Numbered from the stretch's first letter, positions 17,416 to 26,078 are shown. The stretch is 53,458 bases of DNA from Bacteroidota bacterium (GCA_020161835.1 JAIUNL010000012.1:99081-152538), one strand, 5' to 3'. Numbers and translations: made by a program. Notes: a model not told the origin generated them from the sequence alone.

Positions 17416-17670
17416 CCTTTTTCCGACTCCCATTTAGCCAGGGTTGCAACCTTAACAGAAACCCAGGGCGGTAAATCATTAACTCTGACGACCATTGCCA
17501 ATTACTACCCCTATGAGTATGTTCAGATTGCTTCGGTAACAAAAAGGGGTTACTGCCGGAAATTCTTATTTCCTGAAAGCCTGGGGCAAAGCTGGTTCTG
17601 CAAGTGGTGGAGTTTATATCGGTCTTGGCTGGTATAACAGTTCCAAAGTTCGCCAAATCGAAAGCTTACA
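17416..17670 (+). pseudogene. Frameshifted fragment of the same secreted domain (copy 2)
   Basis: The frame from 17416 reads SDSHLARVATLTETQGGKSL then TIANYYPYEYVQIASVTK, breaks at an A run (17540-17544, one A more than copy 1) and resumes as GNSYFLKAWGKAGSASGGVY ending in IGLGWYNSSKVRQI. It has no start codon and no downstream domain. It retains 5' sequence of the parent domain that copy 1 lacks. It is therefore a remnant of a larger exported, probably Rhs-like or adhesin-like, protein. Beyond it, 17700-18026 is spacer with the promoter region of the M1 peptidase. Confidence 0.6.
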
Positions 17671-17678
17671 AAGAAAAT

Positions 17679-17698
17679 CTCCGACCCGGAGGTCGGAG
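17679..17698. repeat. GC-rich REP-like hairpin
   Basis: The near-perfect palindrome CTCCGACCCGGAGGTCGGAG stands out in otherwise AT-rich sequence, directly after the copy 2 fragment. It is of the same style as the hairpins at 7649 and 20073. Confidence 0.65.
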
Positions 17699-18026
17699 TT
17701 ACATTGTATTTCCCCACCCTTTAAAAATTTAAAATTCGTCATTTTAAATTTCTCTTTTCTCTTGCTTCAGTTGCCTGCTAAGATGAAATCTGGCTGTGAG
17801 AATCCTTCAATCGGGTTCTGGTTGAAAGTAAATTTCAGACCACCACCCCCCGCCGGTGTGGGCATTTAGAACCCAAACGTCCATGTTTATTTGTCCCGAC
17901 AAAATGAACACTAACTGCTCATCAAAACCTGGTTTGCGAATCACCCCAATTCCGACCAAATTATCCTTATCCTGCCTCGATATCCACTCCGGAAATTCGT
18001 AACTTACTCTTTTTACCGGAGAGTTT

Positions 18027-19979
18027 ATGATTTTCAGGATTTTAACAGTTCTTTTCTTATCAGCTTCCATTGGCTTTGCTCAGGAAGGAAAACCCTTTTA
18101 TAAACGACAGGCACCCCAGACTCCCAAAAGTCCGGGCAGGAACTTCGATGTTCTGCATTACAGGATTGATCAGGACTGGTTTGGATTGTTCAACAGCAAC
18201 GATGTGCGGGTTCCGGGCTCAACTACCCTCTGGCTGGTTCCTGACGATACGTTATCCTTTGTTCGTTTGCAATATGGATCGATGGATTTGCTATCTGCAA
18301 CTATCAATGATCAGCCTGCAACCATTAAACCAGAACCAGAAGGTATGTTTCTGGTCAAATCCGGACAGCTTTTTACCCATTCGGATACTCTGAAAATTAA
18401 AATTGATTTTAAACGACAGAATGTGAATGAGTTTGGTTTGTACTATTACCGGCCAACCATTTCCGTAAAAATCCCTGAAAAAATGGCTTACACCATGGCT
18501 GAACCTTATGAAGGACGGAACTGGTTCCCGTGTTACGACTATCCGGATGACCGGGCAACTGTTGAAACGGTTACGAGAGTTCCTGCAGGCTATACGGTCA
18601 CCTCTAACGGACTTCTGCAGTCGGTAAAAGACAATGGAGACAACACCCAAACCTTTCACTGGAAAGCGGCTGACCCGATGCCATCTTATCTCGTTGTTGT
18701 CAATGCCTCAAAGTTTGACACCTTTCACCAGGTTTATCACAAGGTTACCAATCCGAACGACTCAATTCCCATCCTGAATTACTTTTGGGCCACCGACCGG
18801 AACGGAAGTACCTTCAATGCCGTCAATGCGTTGAAAAATCTTCCGAAAATGATGGAAGTTTACTCGTCAGTTTACGGTGAGTATCCCTTTGAAAAATATG
18901 GAAACACCATTGTTTCACCGTTTTATTTTGGTGGAATGGAACATCAGACGATTACAACCGGAAACCGGAGTTGGCTGAGAGGAAATGATGACGGATTTGC
19001 ACATGAACTGATGCATCAGTGGTTTGGTGATCTCATTACCTGCAAAACCTTTGATGATATCTGGCTGAATGAAGGATTTGCGACCTACGGCGAAGCCATC
19101 TGGAATGAACAAATGTATGGTTCACAGGCACGTAAAGCTGTTTCGGCTGCAGACCGGGATGGATATCTGGCCGGATATAATACAATTCCGGTTTGGGGTC
19201 CGCCGGAAAATTTAATTTTTAATTATGCAACAACCTATTCAAAAGCCGGATGGATTTTGAACATGTTCCGGAAAACAATCGGGGACGATGCCTTTTTCGG
19301 ACTGAATCGGCATTATGTTGAAACCCGTCGGTTTTCTTCCATTTCAACTGAAGAATTTATTGCCATGTGCAACACTTACCTCGGAAAAGATTATACATGG
19401 TTTTTTAATCAGTGGCTTTTCGTTGCAGGTCATCCTGTTCTAGATTTGACCTGGAATGCAGATCAGACAGGACTGATAAATCTTCGGGTTGACCAGCGCT
19501 CAATGTCCGGAACGGATTATCGCTTTTTACTGGATGTAAAACTTCAGGGAAGTGCAAAAGATACCGTGGTTACCCTTGAAATTACAGGTAAATCAGAAAC
19601 CTTTTCAATTCCTGTCGGATTTAAAGTGCTATCTCTTACAGCTGATCCGGATGTCTGGTTGCTGGCTGAAATCAACTCCGTTGTGGTTGGTGTAAATGAT
19701 ATGGAAAAACCTTCCTCTTTTTCGGTTAGTCAGAATTATCCGAATCCATTCAATGGCGGAACCGTTTTTACATTGAATTCACCTTCTGTTGATAAAATTC
19801 AGTTTGAGGTTTATGACCTGACCGGTAAAAAAGTCACCAGTGAATTCATCCCGGCTGGACAAAAATCGGTTACCTGGAATCCCGCCCAATCAGGAGCAGA
19901 GTTGACATCCGGTGTTTATTTTTATCGGTTTACAACCGGAATTCACTCAGCTACCGGCAAAATGATTTATCTGAAGTAG
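18027..19979 (+). CDS. Secreted M1-family metallopeptidase with T9SS sorting domain
   Basis: A 650-residue zinc aminopeptidase exported by the type IX system. The signal peptide covers residues 1-19 (ends GFAQ). The N-terminal M1 beta domain is followed by the exopeptidase motif GGMEHQ at 302-307 (canonical GxMEN with His for Asn), the zinc site HELMH at 326-330 and the third ligand E349 in LNEGFATYGE. A T9SS C-terminal domain covers about the last 80 residues (SQNYPNPFNGGTVF to GKMIYLK). The ribosome site GGAGAG precedes the ATG. The length is short for M1 enzymes because the ERAP1-like C-terminal domain is missing, as in many Bacteroidota homologues. Confidence 0.93.
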   Translation: MIFRILTVLFLSASIGFAQEGKPFYKRQAPQTPKSPGRNFDVLHYRIDQDWFGLFNSNDVRVPGSTTLWLVPDDTLSFVRLQYGSMDLLSATINDQPATIKPEPEGMFLVKSGQLFTHSDTLKIKIDFKRQNVNEFGLYYYRPTISVKIPEKMAYTMAEPYEGRNWFPCYDYPDDRATVETVTRVPAGYTVTSNGLLQSVKDNGDNTQTFHWKAADPMPSYLVVVNASKFDTFHQVYHKVTNPNDSIPILNYFWATDRNGSTFNAVNALKNLPKMMEVYSSVYGEYPFEKYGNTIVSPFYFGGMEHQTITTGNRSWLRGNDDGFAHELMHQWFGDLITCKTFDDIWLNEGFATYGEAIWNEQMYGSQARKAVSAADRDGYLAGYNTIPVWGPPENLIFNYATTYSKAGWILNMFRKTIGDDAFFGLNRHYVETRRFSSISTEEFIAMCNTYLGKDYTWFFNQWLFVAGHPVLDLTWNADQTGLINLRVDQRSMSGTDYRFLLDVKLQGSAKDTVVTLEITGKSETFSIPVGFKVLSLTADPDVWLLAEINSVVVGVNDMEKPSSFSVSQNYPNPFNGGTVFTLNSPSVDKIQFEVYDLTGKKVTSEFIPAGQKSVTWNPAQSGAELTSGVYFYRFTTGIHSATGKMIYLK

Positions 19980-20010
19980 GGGAATACGGTAGAAAGTAGG
20001 TAGTAAGCCA
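19976..20010 (+). repeat. Degenerate heptad repeat after the M1 peptidase stop
   Basis: Three units in 7-bp register, GTAGAAA GTAGGTA GTAAGCC (19989-20009), begin ten bases after the TAG stop codon. This is the weakest member of the window's heptad family. Confidence 0.45.
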
Positions 20011-20072
20011 GGTCAGAAAACTGGTCAATTTGATTTAAACCACGATATATAAAATTGAGATTGGCATTAATT

Positions 20073-20123
20073 TAACCCCGGAGGGGTGATATGTTTGTAG
20101 CCCCGGGTGCCAACCCGGGGTAA
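20073..20123. repeat. REP-like double hairpin, second copy
   Basis: AACCCCGGAGGGGT is followed by TAGCCCCGGGTGCCAACCCG and its closing GGG, the same two-hairpin layout as at 7649-7697. Confidence 0.75.
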
Positions 20124-20134
20124 TGAACAAGGAA

Positions 20135-20191
20135 AAATCCGACCGGGCAAATAATTCTACATTGTGCCAAACCTTCGTCCGGTCGGAATTT
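20135..20191. repeat. Long-loop inverted repeat
   Basis: AAATCCGACCGG (20135-20146) pairs with CCGGTCGGAATTT (20179-20191) across a loop of about 32 bases. Together with the element at 20073 it fills much of the 337-bp spacer before the glutathione peroxidase; no gene is visible there. Confidence 0.6.
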
Positions 20192-20316
20192 GAAGCACCC
20201 TTAAATCAGAATCATTTCCTCATCCCAATTCACTTGATCTTAAAAAGTGAATTCACCCACATCCCGGGAATTCTTTCATTCAAAATCCATGTTTGATCTT
20301 TTATTAAGGAGTCACC

Positions 20317-20811
20317 ATGAATTTATATGATATTCCGGTTACTGATATTTCAGGACGGGTAAATAATCTGGCAGAATATAAGGGAAAAGTGCTGCTCATT
20401 GTGAATGTAGCCAGCCAGTGCGGATTTACACCCCAATATGAAGGCCTCCAAAAATTATATGAGGAAAAACGGGAAGATGGGTTTGATATTCTCGGGTTCC
20501 CCTGCAATCAGTTTGGTGAGCAGGAAAAAGGTTCAGATTCAGAAATTGAAAATTTTTGCAAAGTGAACTTCGGCGTCACCTTTCCATTATTTGCCAAAAT
20601 TGATGTGAATGGTGCGAATGAAAATCCGCTTTTCAAAATTCTTAAATCTGAAGCACCAGGATTTCTCGGAACAAAAAAAATCAAATGGAATTTTACCAAA
20701 TTTCTGGTTGACCGTAATGGAAAAGTAATTGGCAGATTCTCCCCATCTACCAAGCCGGAAAAACTAAAAGAAAAGATTGAGGAGTTGCTTGCAGGAGGAG
20801 AAAGTAGGTAG
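20317..20811 (+). CDS. Glutathione peroxidase family thiol peroxidase
   Basis: A 164-residue peroxidase reducing peroxides, in bacteria usually with thioredoxin as reductant. The peroxidatic Cys lies in NVASQCGFTPQYEGL (about residue 36; Cys rather than selenocysteine), with the resolving-Cys motif FPCNQFGEQE and the catalytic KWNFTKFLVDRNG segment. The cytosolic form has no signal peptide. The ribosome site AAGGAG is 7 bp before the ATG. The stop codon lies in the first unit of a heptad repeat array, so the last codons (GGESR) are themselves partly repeat-like. Confidence 0.93.
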   Translation: MNLYDIPVTDISGRVNNLAEYKGKVLLIVNVASQCGFTPQYEGLQKLYEEKREDGFDILGFPCNQFGEQEKGSDSEIENFCKVNFGVTFPLFAKIDVNGANENPLFKILKSEAPGFLGTKKIKWNFTKFLVDRNGKVIGRFSPSTKPEKLKEKIEELLAGGESR

Positions 20812-20891
20812 TAGTCAGTAGGTAGTAGACAGTAGACCGTTCATTATGATCTGTTTACCACTTACTACTTACTACTTACCACTTACCACAT
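20803..20891. repeat. Paired heptad arrays between convergent gpx and VOC genes
   Basis: The plus-strand array 20803-20837 is AGTAGGT AGTAGTC AGTAGGT AGTAGAC AGTAGAC, exactly five 7-bp units starting within the gpx stop. The second array, 20857-20891, reads ACCACTT ACTACTT ACTACTT ACCACTT ACCACAT, again five units. On the minus strand these are TAAGTGG/TAAGTAG units beginning right after the VOC gene's stop. The two arrays are roughly inverted and separated by 19 bp. Confidence 0.85.
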
Positions 20892-20892
20892 A

Positions 20893-21279
20893 TCACTTTT
20901 TCTCCGGCGGTTGCCACAGTTCGATTTTATTTCCATCCGGATCCATCAGCCACGCAAATTTTCCGTAATCTGCATTATCCCGCTCCGGTTCAATCTTAAC
21001 CCCTTTTTGTTCAAGGTCAGCTAGCAAAGCATCAAGATCGTCCACAATGAAATTGATCATGAATGATTTTGTTGACGGATTCAGGTAGGGGGTGTTTTCT
21101 TTGAACGGTGTCCAGATTGAATATCTGACCTGAGAACTTTGATCAGAATCAGACCATTGAAATTCGATTCCGCCATATTCAGATGGTTTCAGATCAAAAG
21201 TGCTGGCGTACCAGGCTGAAAGTGCTTTCGGATCCGGGGATTTGAAAAAAATCCCGCCAATTCCTTTAACGTGACTCAT
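20893..21279 (-). CDS. VOC-superfamily protein (glyoxalase/dioxygenase-like)
   Basis: A 128-residue single vicinal-oxygen-chelate domain. The opening GIGGIFFKSPDPKALSAWYA and closing YGKFAWLMDPDGNKIELWQP are typical, the latter with the conserved metal-ligand Glu (KIELW). No substrate can be assigned. The gene starts 1 bp after the stop of the membrane methyltransferase, so the two are co-transcribed on the minus strand. Confidence 0.88.
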   Translation of the reverse strand: MSHVKGIGGIFFKSPDPKALSAWYASTFDLKPSEYGGIEFQWSDSDQSSQVRYSIWTPFKENTPYLNPSTKSFMINFIVDDLDALLADLEQKGVKIEPERDNADYGKFAWLMDPDGNKIELWQPPEKK

Positions 21280-21280
21280 A

Positions 21281-22018
21281 TTATCTTCCCTGTACTTTCA
21301 GAAGGCTTGTTTTCTTTCTGATGAACCTGATTACAAGAAAAATGACAAAACTGACAGCCGTTACAATAATCCAGAACAGACTCAGTTTAAATTGGTTAAA
21401 CAGAACCAGATTTTTGAAAAAATCAACATAGGCAAAAGAAAGCACCGCAGCAAAAAATCCGTTCTCTTCACGTTTAAGAACATTCTTAAAAGAAAATTCC
21501 ATTCCCGGACGGCTCCATTGTCTGAATCTTGGAATAAAAGCAGGTGTTTTTCCAGCCCAGTCAAGATAAGTTACACCAAATTTATTTCTGAGAAAATATT
21601 CTTCTGCGAACATAATCCGCTCATAATACAGCCAGAAAACCAGGGCAATAGTGAGAGAAAACCACCAGCTTCCGATATATAGAACGATCCCCATCCACAT
21701 AAAAAAATTACCCAGATATAAGGGATGCCGCACAATGGAGTAAATACCTTCAGTATTCAAAACTTCAGCAACCTGTTTTTTTGTATTTCTTCCGCTGGTG
21801 AGCCGGGGAACGTACCCGATTGCAACCGACCTGATAACAAGTCCGAGAAAAGATACTGCAAGGCAGAATCCGATGGCAACGGGGTCAAGGTGAGAAAAGG
21901 ATGGAGTTTTATCCAGAAAGATGACGAGTGTTGCAAAAATGTACAGGACAAGAGGGAGATAAGTCCGGTATCTGAAGAGCCAGTTTCCGGTTTTGTCAAA
22001 TTCTTCAATCAAAGCCAT
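21281..22018 (-). CDS. Membrane methyltransferase of the ICMT/PEMT family
   Basis: A 245-residue polytopic protein with hydrophobic segments at about residues 20-35, 45-68, 105-135 and 215-233. The SAM-binding signature of isoprenylcysteine/phospholipid methyltransferases is clear: EGIYSIVRHPLYLGNFF (about residues 90-106) and ERIMFAEEYFLRNKFG (about 137-152). The family methylates lipid or prenylated acceptors at the membrane; the substrate here is unknown. The C-terminal 60 residues extend beyond the family core and add a further membrane span. Confidence 0.82.
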   Translation of the reverse strand: MALIEEFDKTGNWLFRYRTYLPLVLYIFATLVIFLDKTPSFSHLDPVAIGFCLAVSFLGLVIRSVAIGYVPRLTSGRNTKKQVAEVLNTEGIYSIVRHPLYLGNFFMWMGIVLYIGSWWFSLTIALVFWLYYERIMFAEEYFLRNKFGVTYLDWAGKTPAFIPRFRQWSRPGMEFSFKNVLKREENGFFAAVLSFAYVDFFKNLVLFNQFKLSLFWIIVTAVSFVIFLVIRFIRKKTSLLKVQGR

Positions 22019-22175
22019 GGTAATTTCCTGATTTGGTTGCCACGAAGATAAAGAAAAAAAGGGAATACGGCACGTTGAATGGGTAAGGTTTTCTTTTTGG
22101 AAAGAATTGCCTGTGAAAATTGTACTCTTTTTAACTGACTTCCTATTTTACGCTATTTAATCTAAGTACCTGAAA

Positions 22176-23180
22176 ATGGAAATCAAAACGTTCGCTGATG
22201 TTTTTAAATGGTGCACCACAGTTCCGTTTTCACCGGTTCTGATGGTTGTTTCTGATGAACATTATATTTTGCAGCAGGCTGAAAAGTTACTGGTAAATCG
22301 TTTTTATGACGGTACTGCAAAAGATTTTAATTTTAATGTTCTTTACGGATCTGAGACAACCGGTTCTGAGGTTGCGACATTTGCTGCAAGTTACCCCATG
22401 ATGGCTGATTTACGGGTTGTGGTGGTGAGGGAAGCAGAAAAGTTGAACAAGGAAAAAGAGGCGCTAACCGGCTATCTTAAAAATCCAAGTCCGACGACCT
22501 TACTGCTTTTTATCGCATCAAAAGTTAACCGCACGATGAATCCCTGGAAGGCAGTTCCAAAAACGTCGCTGGCCGAAACCCCGAATATTTACGAAAATCA
22601 CGTCAGACCCTGGATACCCGAACTTGCCAAGTCTTACGGATTAACCATCGATGAAGAGTCGGTTGAGTTTATACTCAGCAATATGGGTACCAATATTTCG
22701 TTTATTTCAGCCGAATTTGAGAAAATTTCAATGGCAGATATTCCTGGGAAAAAACTTAATCTGGATATCGTTGCTCAGTTAACGGGCATCCGCCGTGATT
22801 GGAACCCTTGGGAATTAAAAGATGCCATTGTTAAAAATGAAGAAGAAAAAGCCCAGATGATTGTGGCCAAGATGGTTCAGGCCGGAGAAAATCCGGTTGG
22901 AATGGTTGCGAGTTTGGCGATGTCATTTAAATCAATGTGGCATCGTTCTTATCAGCTTGCTGTCAATAAAAATATGCCACCGCCCCAGAGATACCCTGAG
23001 CTGATCGAGTTTAATCTGGTAAAAGCAATGGGTCCGAAAGCATCACGGAAAATTGAATATTTGCTTGAACGGTTATGTCAGCTTGATGCCGATCTGAAAG
23101 GATTCAGCCCGTTTCCACCCGAAATATTGTTCGGAACTTTTGTTGCGGATGTCTGTAATTTTGAAAGAAGGGAAGAGTAG
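22176..23180 (+). CDS. holA: DNA polymerase III subunit delta
   Basis: Clamp-loader delta subunit, which opens the beta sliding clamp. The 334-residue protein has the HolA layout: an N-terminal AAA+-like domain without a P-loop (MVVSDEHYILQQAEKLL, then RVVVVREAEKLNKEKEALTG and TTLLLFIASKVNR), domain II with EFILSNMGTNISFISAEFEKI, and a helical collar domain at the end (KAMGPKASRKIEYLLERLCQLDADLKG). The length is normal. The ECF sigma factor follows after 53 bp but has its own strong ribosome site and may be separately transcribed. Confidence 0.87.
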   Translation: MEIKTFADVFKWCTTVPFSPVLMVVSDEHYILQQAEKLLVNRFYDGTAKDFNFNVLYGSETTGSEVATFAASYPMMADLRVVVVREAEKLNKEKEALTGYLKNPSPTTLLLFIASKVNRTMNPWKAVPKTSLAETPNIYENHVRPWIPELAKSYGLTIDEESVEFILSNMGTNISFISAEFEKISMADIPGKKLNLDIVAQLTGIRRDWNPWELKDAIVKNEEEKAQMIVAKMVQAGENPVGMVASLAMSFKSMWHRSYQLAVNKNMPPPQRYPELIEFNLVKAMGPKASRKIEYLLERLCQLDADLKGFSPFPPEILFGTFVADVCNFERREE

Positions 23181-23233
23181 CCGGGAACCTTGTTGCTAAA
23201 CTCCTGTATAATCGTAAAAGGAGGGAGGCTGAT

Positions 23234-23884
23234 ATGAGCGAAATGGTTATTTCCTTACCTGTAAACAACGCTGAATCATTCACTTATACCCGGCGGCGGA
23301 AGATGTTTTCAGACATGACCAATGAAGAGTTGCTTCTGGAACTTCGCCTGGGGAAGGAAGACGCCTTCCCGTTTCTTGTGAAACGGTTTAAATCGCCCCT
23401 GTTTAATACAATTTTCAGATATTTGGGTAACCGTGAAGATGCAGAAGATATCGTTCAGGATGCATTCGTAAAGGTATATTTGAATGTTGACCGGTATGAT
23501 CCTGCCTTCCGTGCTTCAACCTGGATTTATACAATTGCTTTAAATCTGGCGAGATCGTCTTACAAACGAAAAAACCGCTGGTTGATTTTAACTTCTGCAC
23601 TGAAGCGGGATGATGATGACCAGGATTTTATGGAATCGGTCGCAGATTGGTCTCTCTCGCCTGAGTTTTTTATTGACAATCAGCATCAGCTTGATGTTAT
23701 TGAAAAAGCTCTGGGAAAGATTAATCCGGTATTCAGGGAAGCTGTCATTCTCAGAGATATGGACGGACTTTCCTACGAAGAAATTGCTGTTATTATGAGT
23801 CTGAATCTTGGAACTGTAAAAAGTAAAATAAACAGAGGCCGGGCATTGCTGAAGCTTGCCATTCAACAGGAATTAAAAAAATAA
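23234..23884 (+). CDS. ECF-type RNA polymerase sigma factor
   Basis: The 216-residue sigma-70 family protein has region 2 at about residues 50-120 (FNTIFRYLGNREDAEDIVQD, WIYTIALNLAR) and region 4 at about 160-212 (VILRDMDGLSYEEIAVIMS, GTVKSKINRGRALLKLA). A 30-residue N-terminal extension precedes region 2. Ribosome site AGGAGGGAGG lies 6 bp before the ATG, the strongest in the window. The next gene starts with no gap and encodes the likely anti-sigma factor. Its regulon cannot be read from here. Confidence 0.93.
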   Translation: MSEMVISLPVNNAESFTYTRRRKMFSDMTNEELLLELRLGKEDAFPFLVKRFKSPLFNTIFRYLGNREDAEDIVQDAFVKVYLNVDRYDPAFRASTWIYTIALNLARSSYKRKNRWLILTSALKRDDDDQDFMESVADWSLSPEFFIDNQHQLDVIEKALGKINPVFREAVILRDMDGLSYEEIAVIMSLNLGTVKSKINRGRALLKLAIQQELKK

Positions 23885-24295
23885 ATGTCTGCTTTTTGTT
23901 CGGAATTTTGGGAAAAAAAGGTCGGGAATTTTCTGAATAATCCTTCACTGGCTGTGAAAAATGAAGTTCAGGATCACATCAGAACCTGTCTGATCTGCCG
24001 TCAGTCACTCGATGATATGTTGGGAATGAGGCGGATTCTTAAAAATTTGCCCGATGCTGAACCCGGTGAAGAATTTGAAACGAATTTAAACAGGCGGATT
24101 CAGTTTATCAGAAGAGACAGAAACCGGCCGATTATCAGATATTTTGAATACTTTAACATCCTGTTTACGGTTTTGATCGGTTCCATGATTGTTCTTTTAT
24201 TTTTTCTTTTCAGTCAGGTCGTTGAAAACATTGAAAAGAAAAAACAGGAAGAAGAGAGATCAAAACCAAAGCAGGAACTCATTCTGCCAGATTAA
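23885..24295 (+). CDS. Membrane-anchored anti-sigma factor with zinc-finger motif
   Basis: The 136-residue product has an N-terminal HIRTCLICRQSL segment (about residues 32-43; His-x3-Cys-x2-Cys, the ZAS anti-sigma signature) and a single transmembrane span at about 95-118 (FNILFTVLIGSMIVLLFFLF), followed by a short charged tail. Its ATG abuts the sigma-factor stop with no gap. It probably holds the sigma factor at the membrane until a signal arrives. The extracytoplasmic part is only about 20 residues, so sensing must rely on a partner or on the cytosolic zinc site. The gene is convergent with recX and overlaps it by 4 bp. Confidence 0.8.
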   Translation: MSAFCSEFWEKKVGNFLNNPSLAVKNEVQDHIRTCLICRQSLDDMLGMRRILKNLPDAEPGEEFETNLNRRIQFIRRDRNRPIIRYFEYFNILFTVLIGSMIVLLFFLFSQVVENIEKKKQEEERSKPKQELILPD

Positions 24296-24951
24296 TCAGC
24301 ATCTGATTCCACTTCAGCTGACGGCATATTGATTACCTTTTTAATAACCTCCCAGCCATATCCCCTGTATTGCAGAAACCTGATTGCTTTCTGCTGATTC
24401 TTTACATCTGTTAGCGGTGAGTATTTTCTTTTAACGAGAATCTGCAAACTGGTAACTTCCTTTTCATCCGGTGAATCATCCGAAACCACTTTACTGATAA
24501 TTTCTGGGGAAATACCACGTTTTCTGAGTTCATTTTTTATCCGGATTCCTCCCCATTTTTTTAGAAGGCGACAATCTGAAACAAAAACCTCGGCATATTT
24601 CAGGTCGTTTAAAAAATCCTTTTCTCTGGCAGATTGAATGCAGGTCTCAATGGTTTCTTTATCAAAACCCTTTGAAAGTAATTTTTGCCGGATTCTGGAT
24701 TCAGTTTGACGGGTTTTATTCAGGCTGGCAAGTAAAAAATACCAGATTTTATCGGATTGGATGGCAGATTCAAGTTCGGAGAGTTCTGCCGGTGAGAGAT
24801 GTTGGCCTTTTGAGAAGTTGAGCTGTTGAAAACGAACAACGGAAAGTCCGGTAAAGAACTTTCCGTTGAGATAGAGATTAACACGTTCAGGTTCTGATTT
24901 CTGGATTTCAACTGAAGTTAAAATCACCTTATTTTGATTTAGCTTTTCCAT
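24292..24951 (-). CDS. recX: Regulatory protein RecX
   Basis: A 219-residue inhibitor and modulator of RecA filaments. The tandem three-helix RecX repeats are visible: [20 protein letters not shown] followed by [20 protein letters not shown] and [20 protein letters not shown]. The first 70 residues form the variable N-terminal domain common in Bacteroidota RecX. The start lies inside the last codons of recA (23-bp overlap), the usual recA-recX coupling that keeps RecX substoichiometric. Confidence 0.9.
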   Translation of the reverse strand: MEKLNQNKVILTSVEIQKSEPERVNLYLNGKFFTGLSVVRFQQLNFSKGQHLSPAELSELESAIQSDKIWYFLLASLNKTRQTESRIRQKLLSKGFDKETIETCIQSAREKDFLNDLKYAEVFVSDCRLLKKWGGIRIKNELRKRGISPEIISKVVSDDSPDEKEVTSLQILVKRKYSPLTDVKNQQKAIRFLQYRGYGWEVIKKVINMPSAEVESDAD

Positions 24952-25975
24952 TTTCAGGAACCACTACTTCAGGTTCAGGAAAACCCATGGCTTTCTTGAT
25001 TTTATTTTCAATTTCGATGCCAAGTTCAGGGTTTTCATTCAGAATTCTTTTAACCGATTCACGGCCTTGTCCCAGTTTTTCTTCTCCGTAACTGAACCAT
25101 GAACCACTTTTGGCAATGATCTTGTATTCAACGCCAAGGTCAATGATTTCGCCGATCTTGGAAATGCCTTCGCCAAAGTTAATGTCAAATTCACATTCCA
25201 TGAAGGGTGGAGCAACCTTGTTTTTCACGATTTTGACTTTGGTCCGGTTTCCGACAACGACATCGCCTTCCTTGATGGTTCCGATTTTGCGGATGTCCAC
25301 CCGGATAGAAGCGTAAAATTTAAGTGACTTTCCACCGGTAGTGGTTTCAGGATTTCCGAACATCACACCGATTTTATCACGAAGCTGATTGATGAAGATG
25401 GCAACACATCCGGTTTTTGAAATGGTCCCGGTAAGTTTTCTGAGAGCCTGAGACATCAGTCTGGCTTGCAGACCCATGTGACTGTCACCCATTTCTCCTT
25501 CAATTTCTGCCTTGGGTACAAGAGCTGCCACAGAGTCTATAACCAGAACATCAAGTGCACCTGACCTGATCAGAGTTTCAGCAATTTCAAGAGCCTGTTC
25601 TGCATTATCCGGTTGGGAAATCAGCAGGTTTTTGGTATCAACGCCTAATTTTTCTGCATAACGTGGATCAAAAGCATGTTCAGCATCAATAATAGCACAA
25701 AGTCCGCCGGCTTTTTGTGCTTCTGCAATGACGTGGGTTGCAAGAGTTGTTTTACCTGATGATTCAGGTCCGTAAATTTCGATAATCCGGCCTCTGGGAA
25801 ACCCGCCAACGCCAAGATTAAAGTCGAGGGAAATTGATCCGGATGAAATCGTCCGGATGGGAACGGCAGGTTTTTCTCCCAATCTCATGATGGTACCTTT
25901 GCCGTAGGCCCGGTCAAGTGTTTCTATTGCAACGCCAAGTGCTTTAAGTTTGTTCTCATTAATTTCAACAGCCAT
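24929..25975 (-). CDS. recA: Recombinase RecA
   Basis: Central homologous recombination and SOS protein of 348 residues. Walker A is GPESSGKTT at 69-77; Walker B follows in [20 protein letters not shown]; loop L1 contains [20 protein letters not shown] and L2 reads [18 protein letters not shown]. The acidic/lysine C-terminal tail is [16 protein letters not shown]. It is expressed from its own promoter region (25976-26146), which contains a LexA-type box at 26063-26078; cinA lies upstream in the same orientation. Confidence 0.98.
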   Translation of the reverse strand: MAVEINENKLKALGVAIETLDRAYGKGTIMRLGEKPAVPIRTISSGSISLDFNLGVGGFPRGRIIEIYGPESSGKTTLATHVIAEAQKAGGLCAIIDAEHAFDPRYAEKLGVDTKNLLISQPDNAEQALEIAETLIRSGALDVLVIDSVAALVPKAEIEGEMGDSHMGLQARLMSQALRKLTGTISKTGCVAIFINQLRDKIGVMFGNPETTTGGKSLKFYASIRVDIRKIGTIKEGDVVVGNRTKVKIVKNKVAPPFMECEFDINFGEGISKIGEIIDLGVEYKIIAKSGSWFSYGEEKLGQGRESVKRILNENPELGIEIENKIKKAMGFPEPEVVVPENGKAKSK

Positions 25976-26062
25976 GGTGATATCCTTTCAAATTCAATAC
26001 AACGCTAACCGGTTAACTTTTACCAAACATGCAAGATGTTTTGATAAAAATCAACAGAAGTG

Positions 26063-26078
26063 CTGTAAAAAATAACAG
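26063..26078 (-). promoter_or_regulatory. LexA box upstream of recA
   Basis: On the minus strand CTGTTATTTTTTACAG, a perfect CTGT-N8-ACAG operator, lies 88 bp before the recA start. A possible promoter follows it (TTG, 20 bp, CATGTTTG, one mismatch to TAnnTTTG). The same box type precedes lexA at 37611. Confidence 0.78.

Noticed and set aside
17393..17656. 87-codon minus-strand ORF over the copy 2 fragment
   Set aside because: The plus strand carries the recognisable domain text, so the minus ORF is a shadow.
20317..20811. Selenoprotein glutathione peroxidase
   Set aside because: The active-site codon is a normal Cys codon (SQCGFT) and no in-frame TGA or SECIS-like element is needed.
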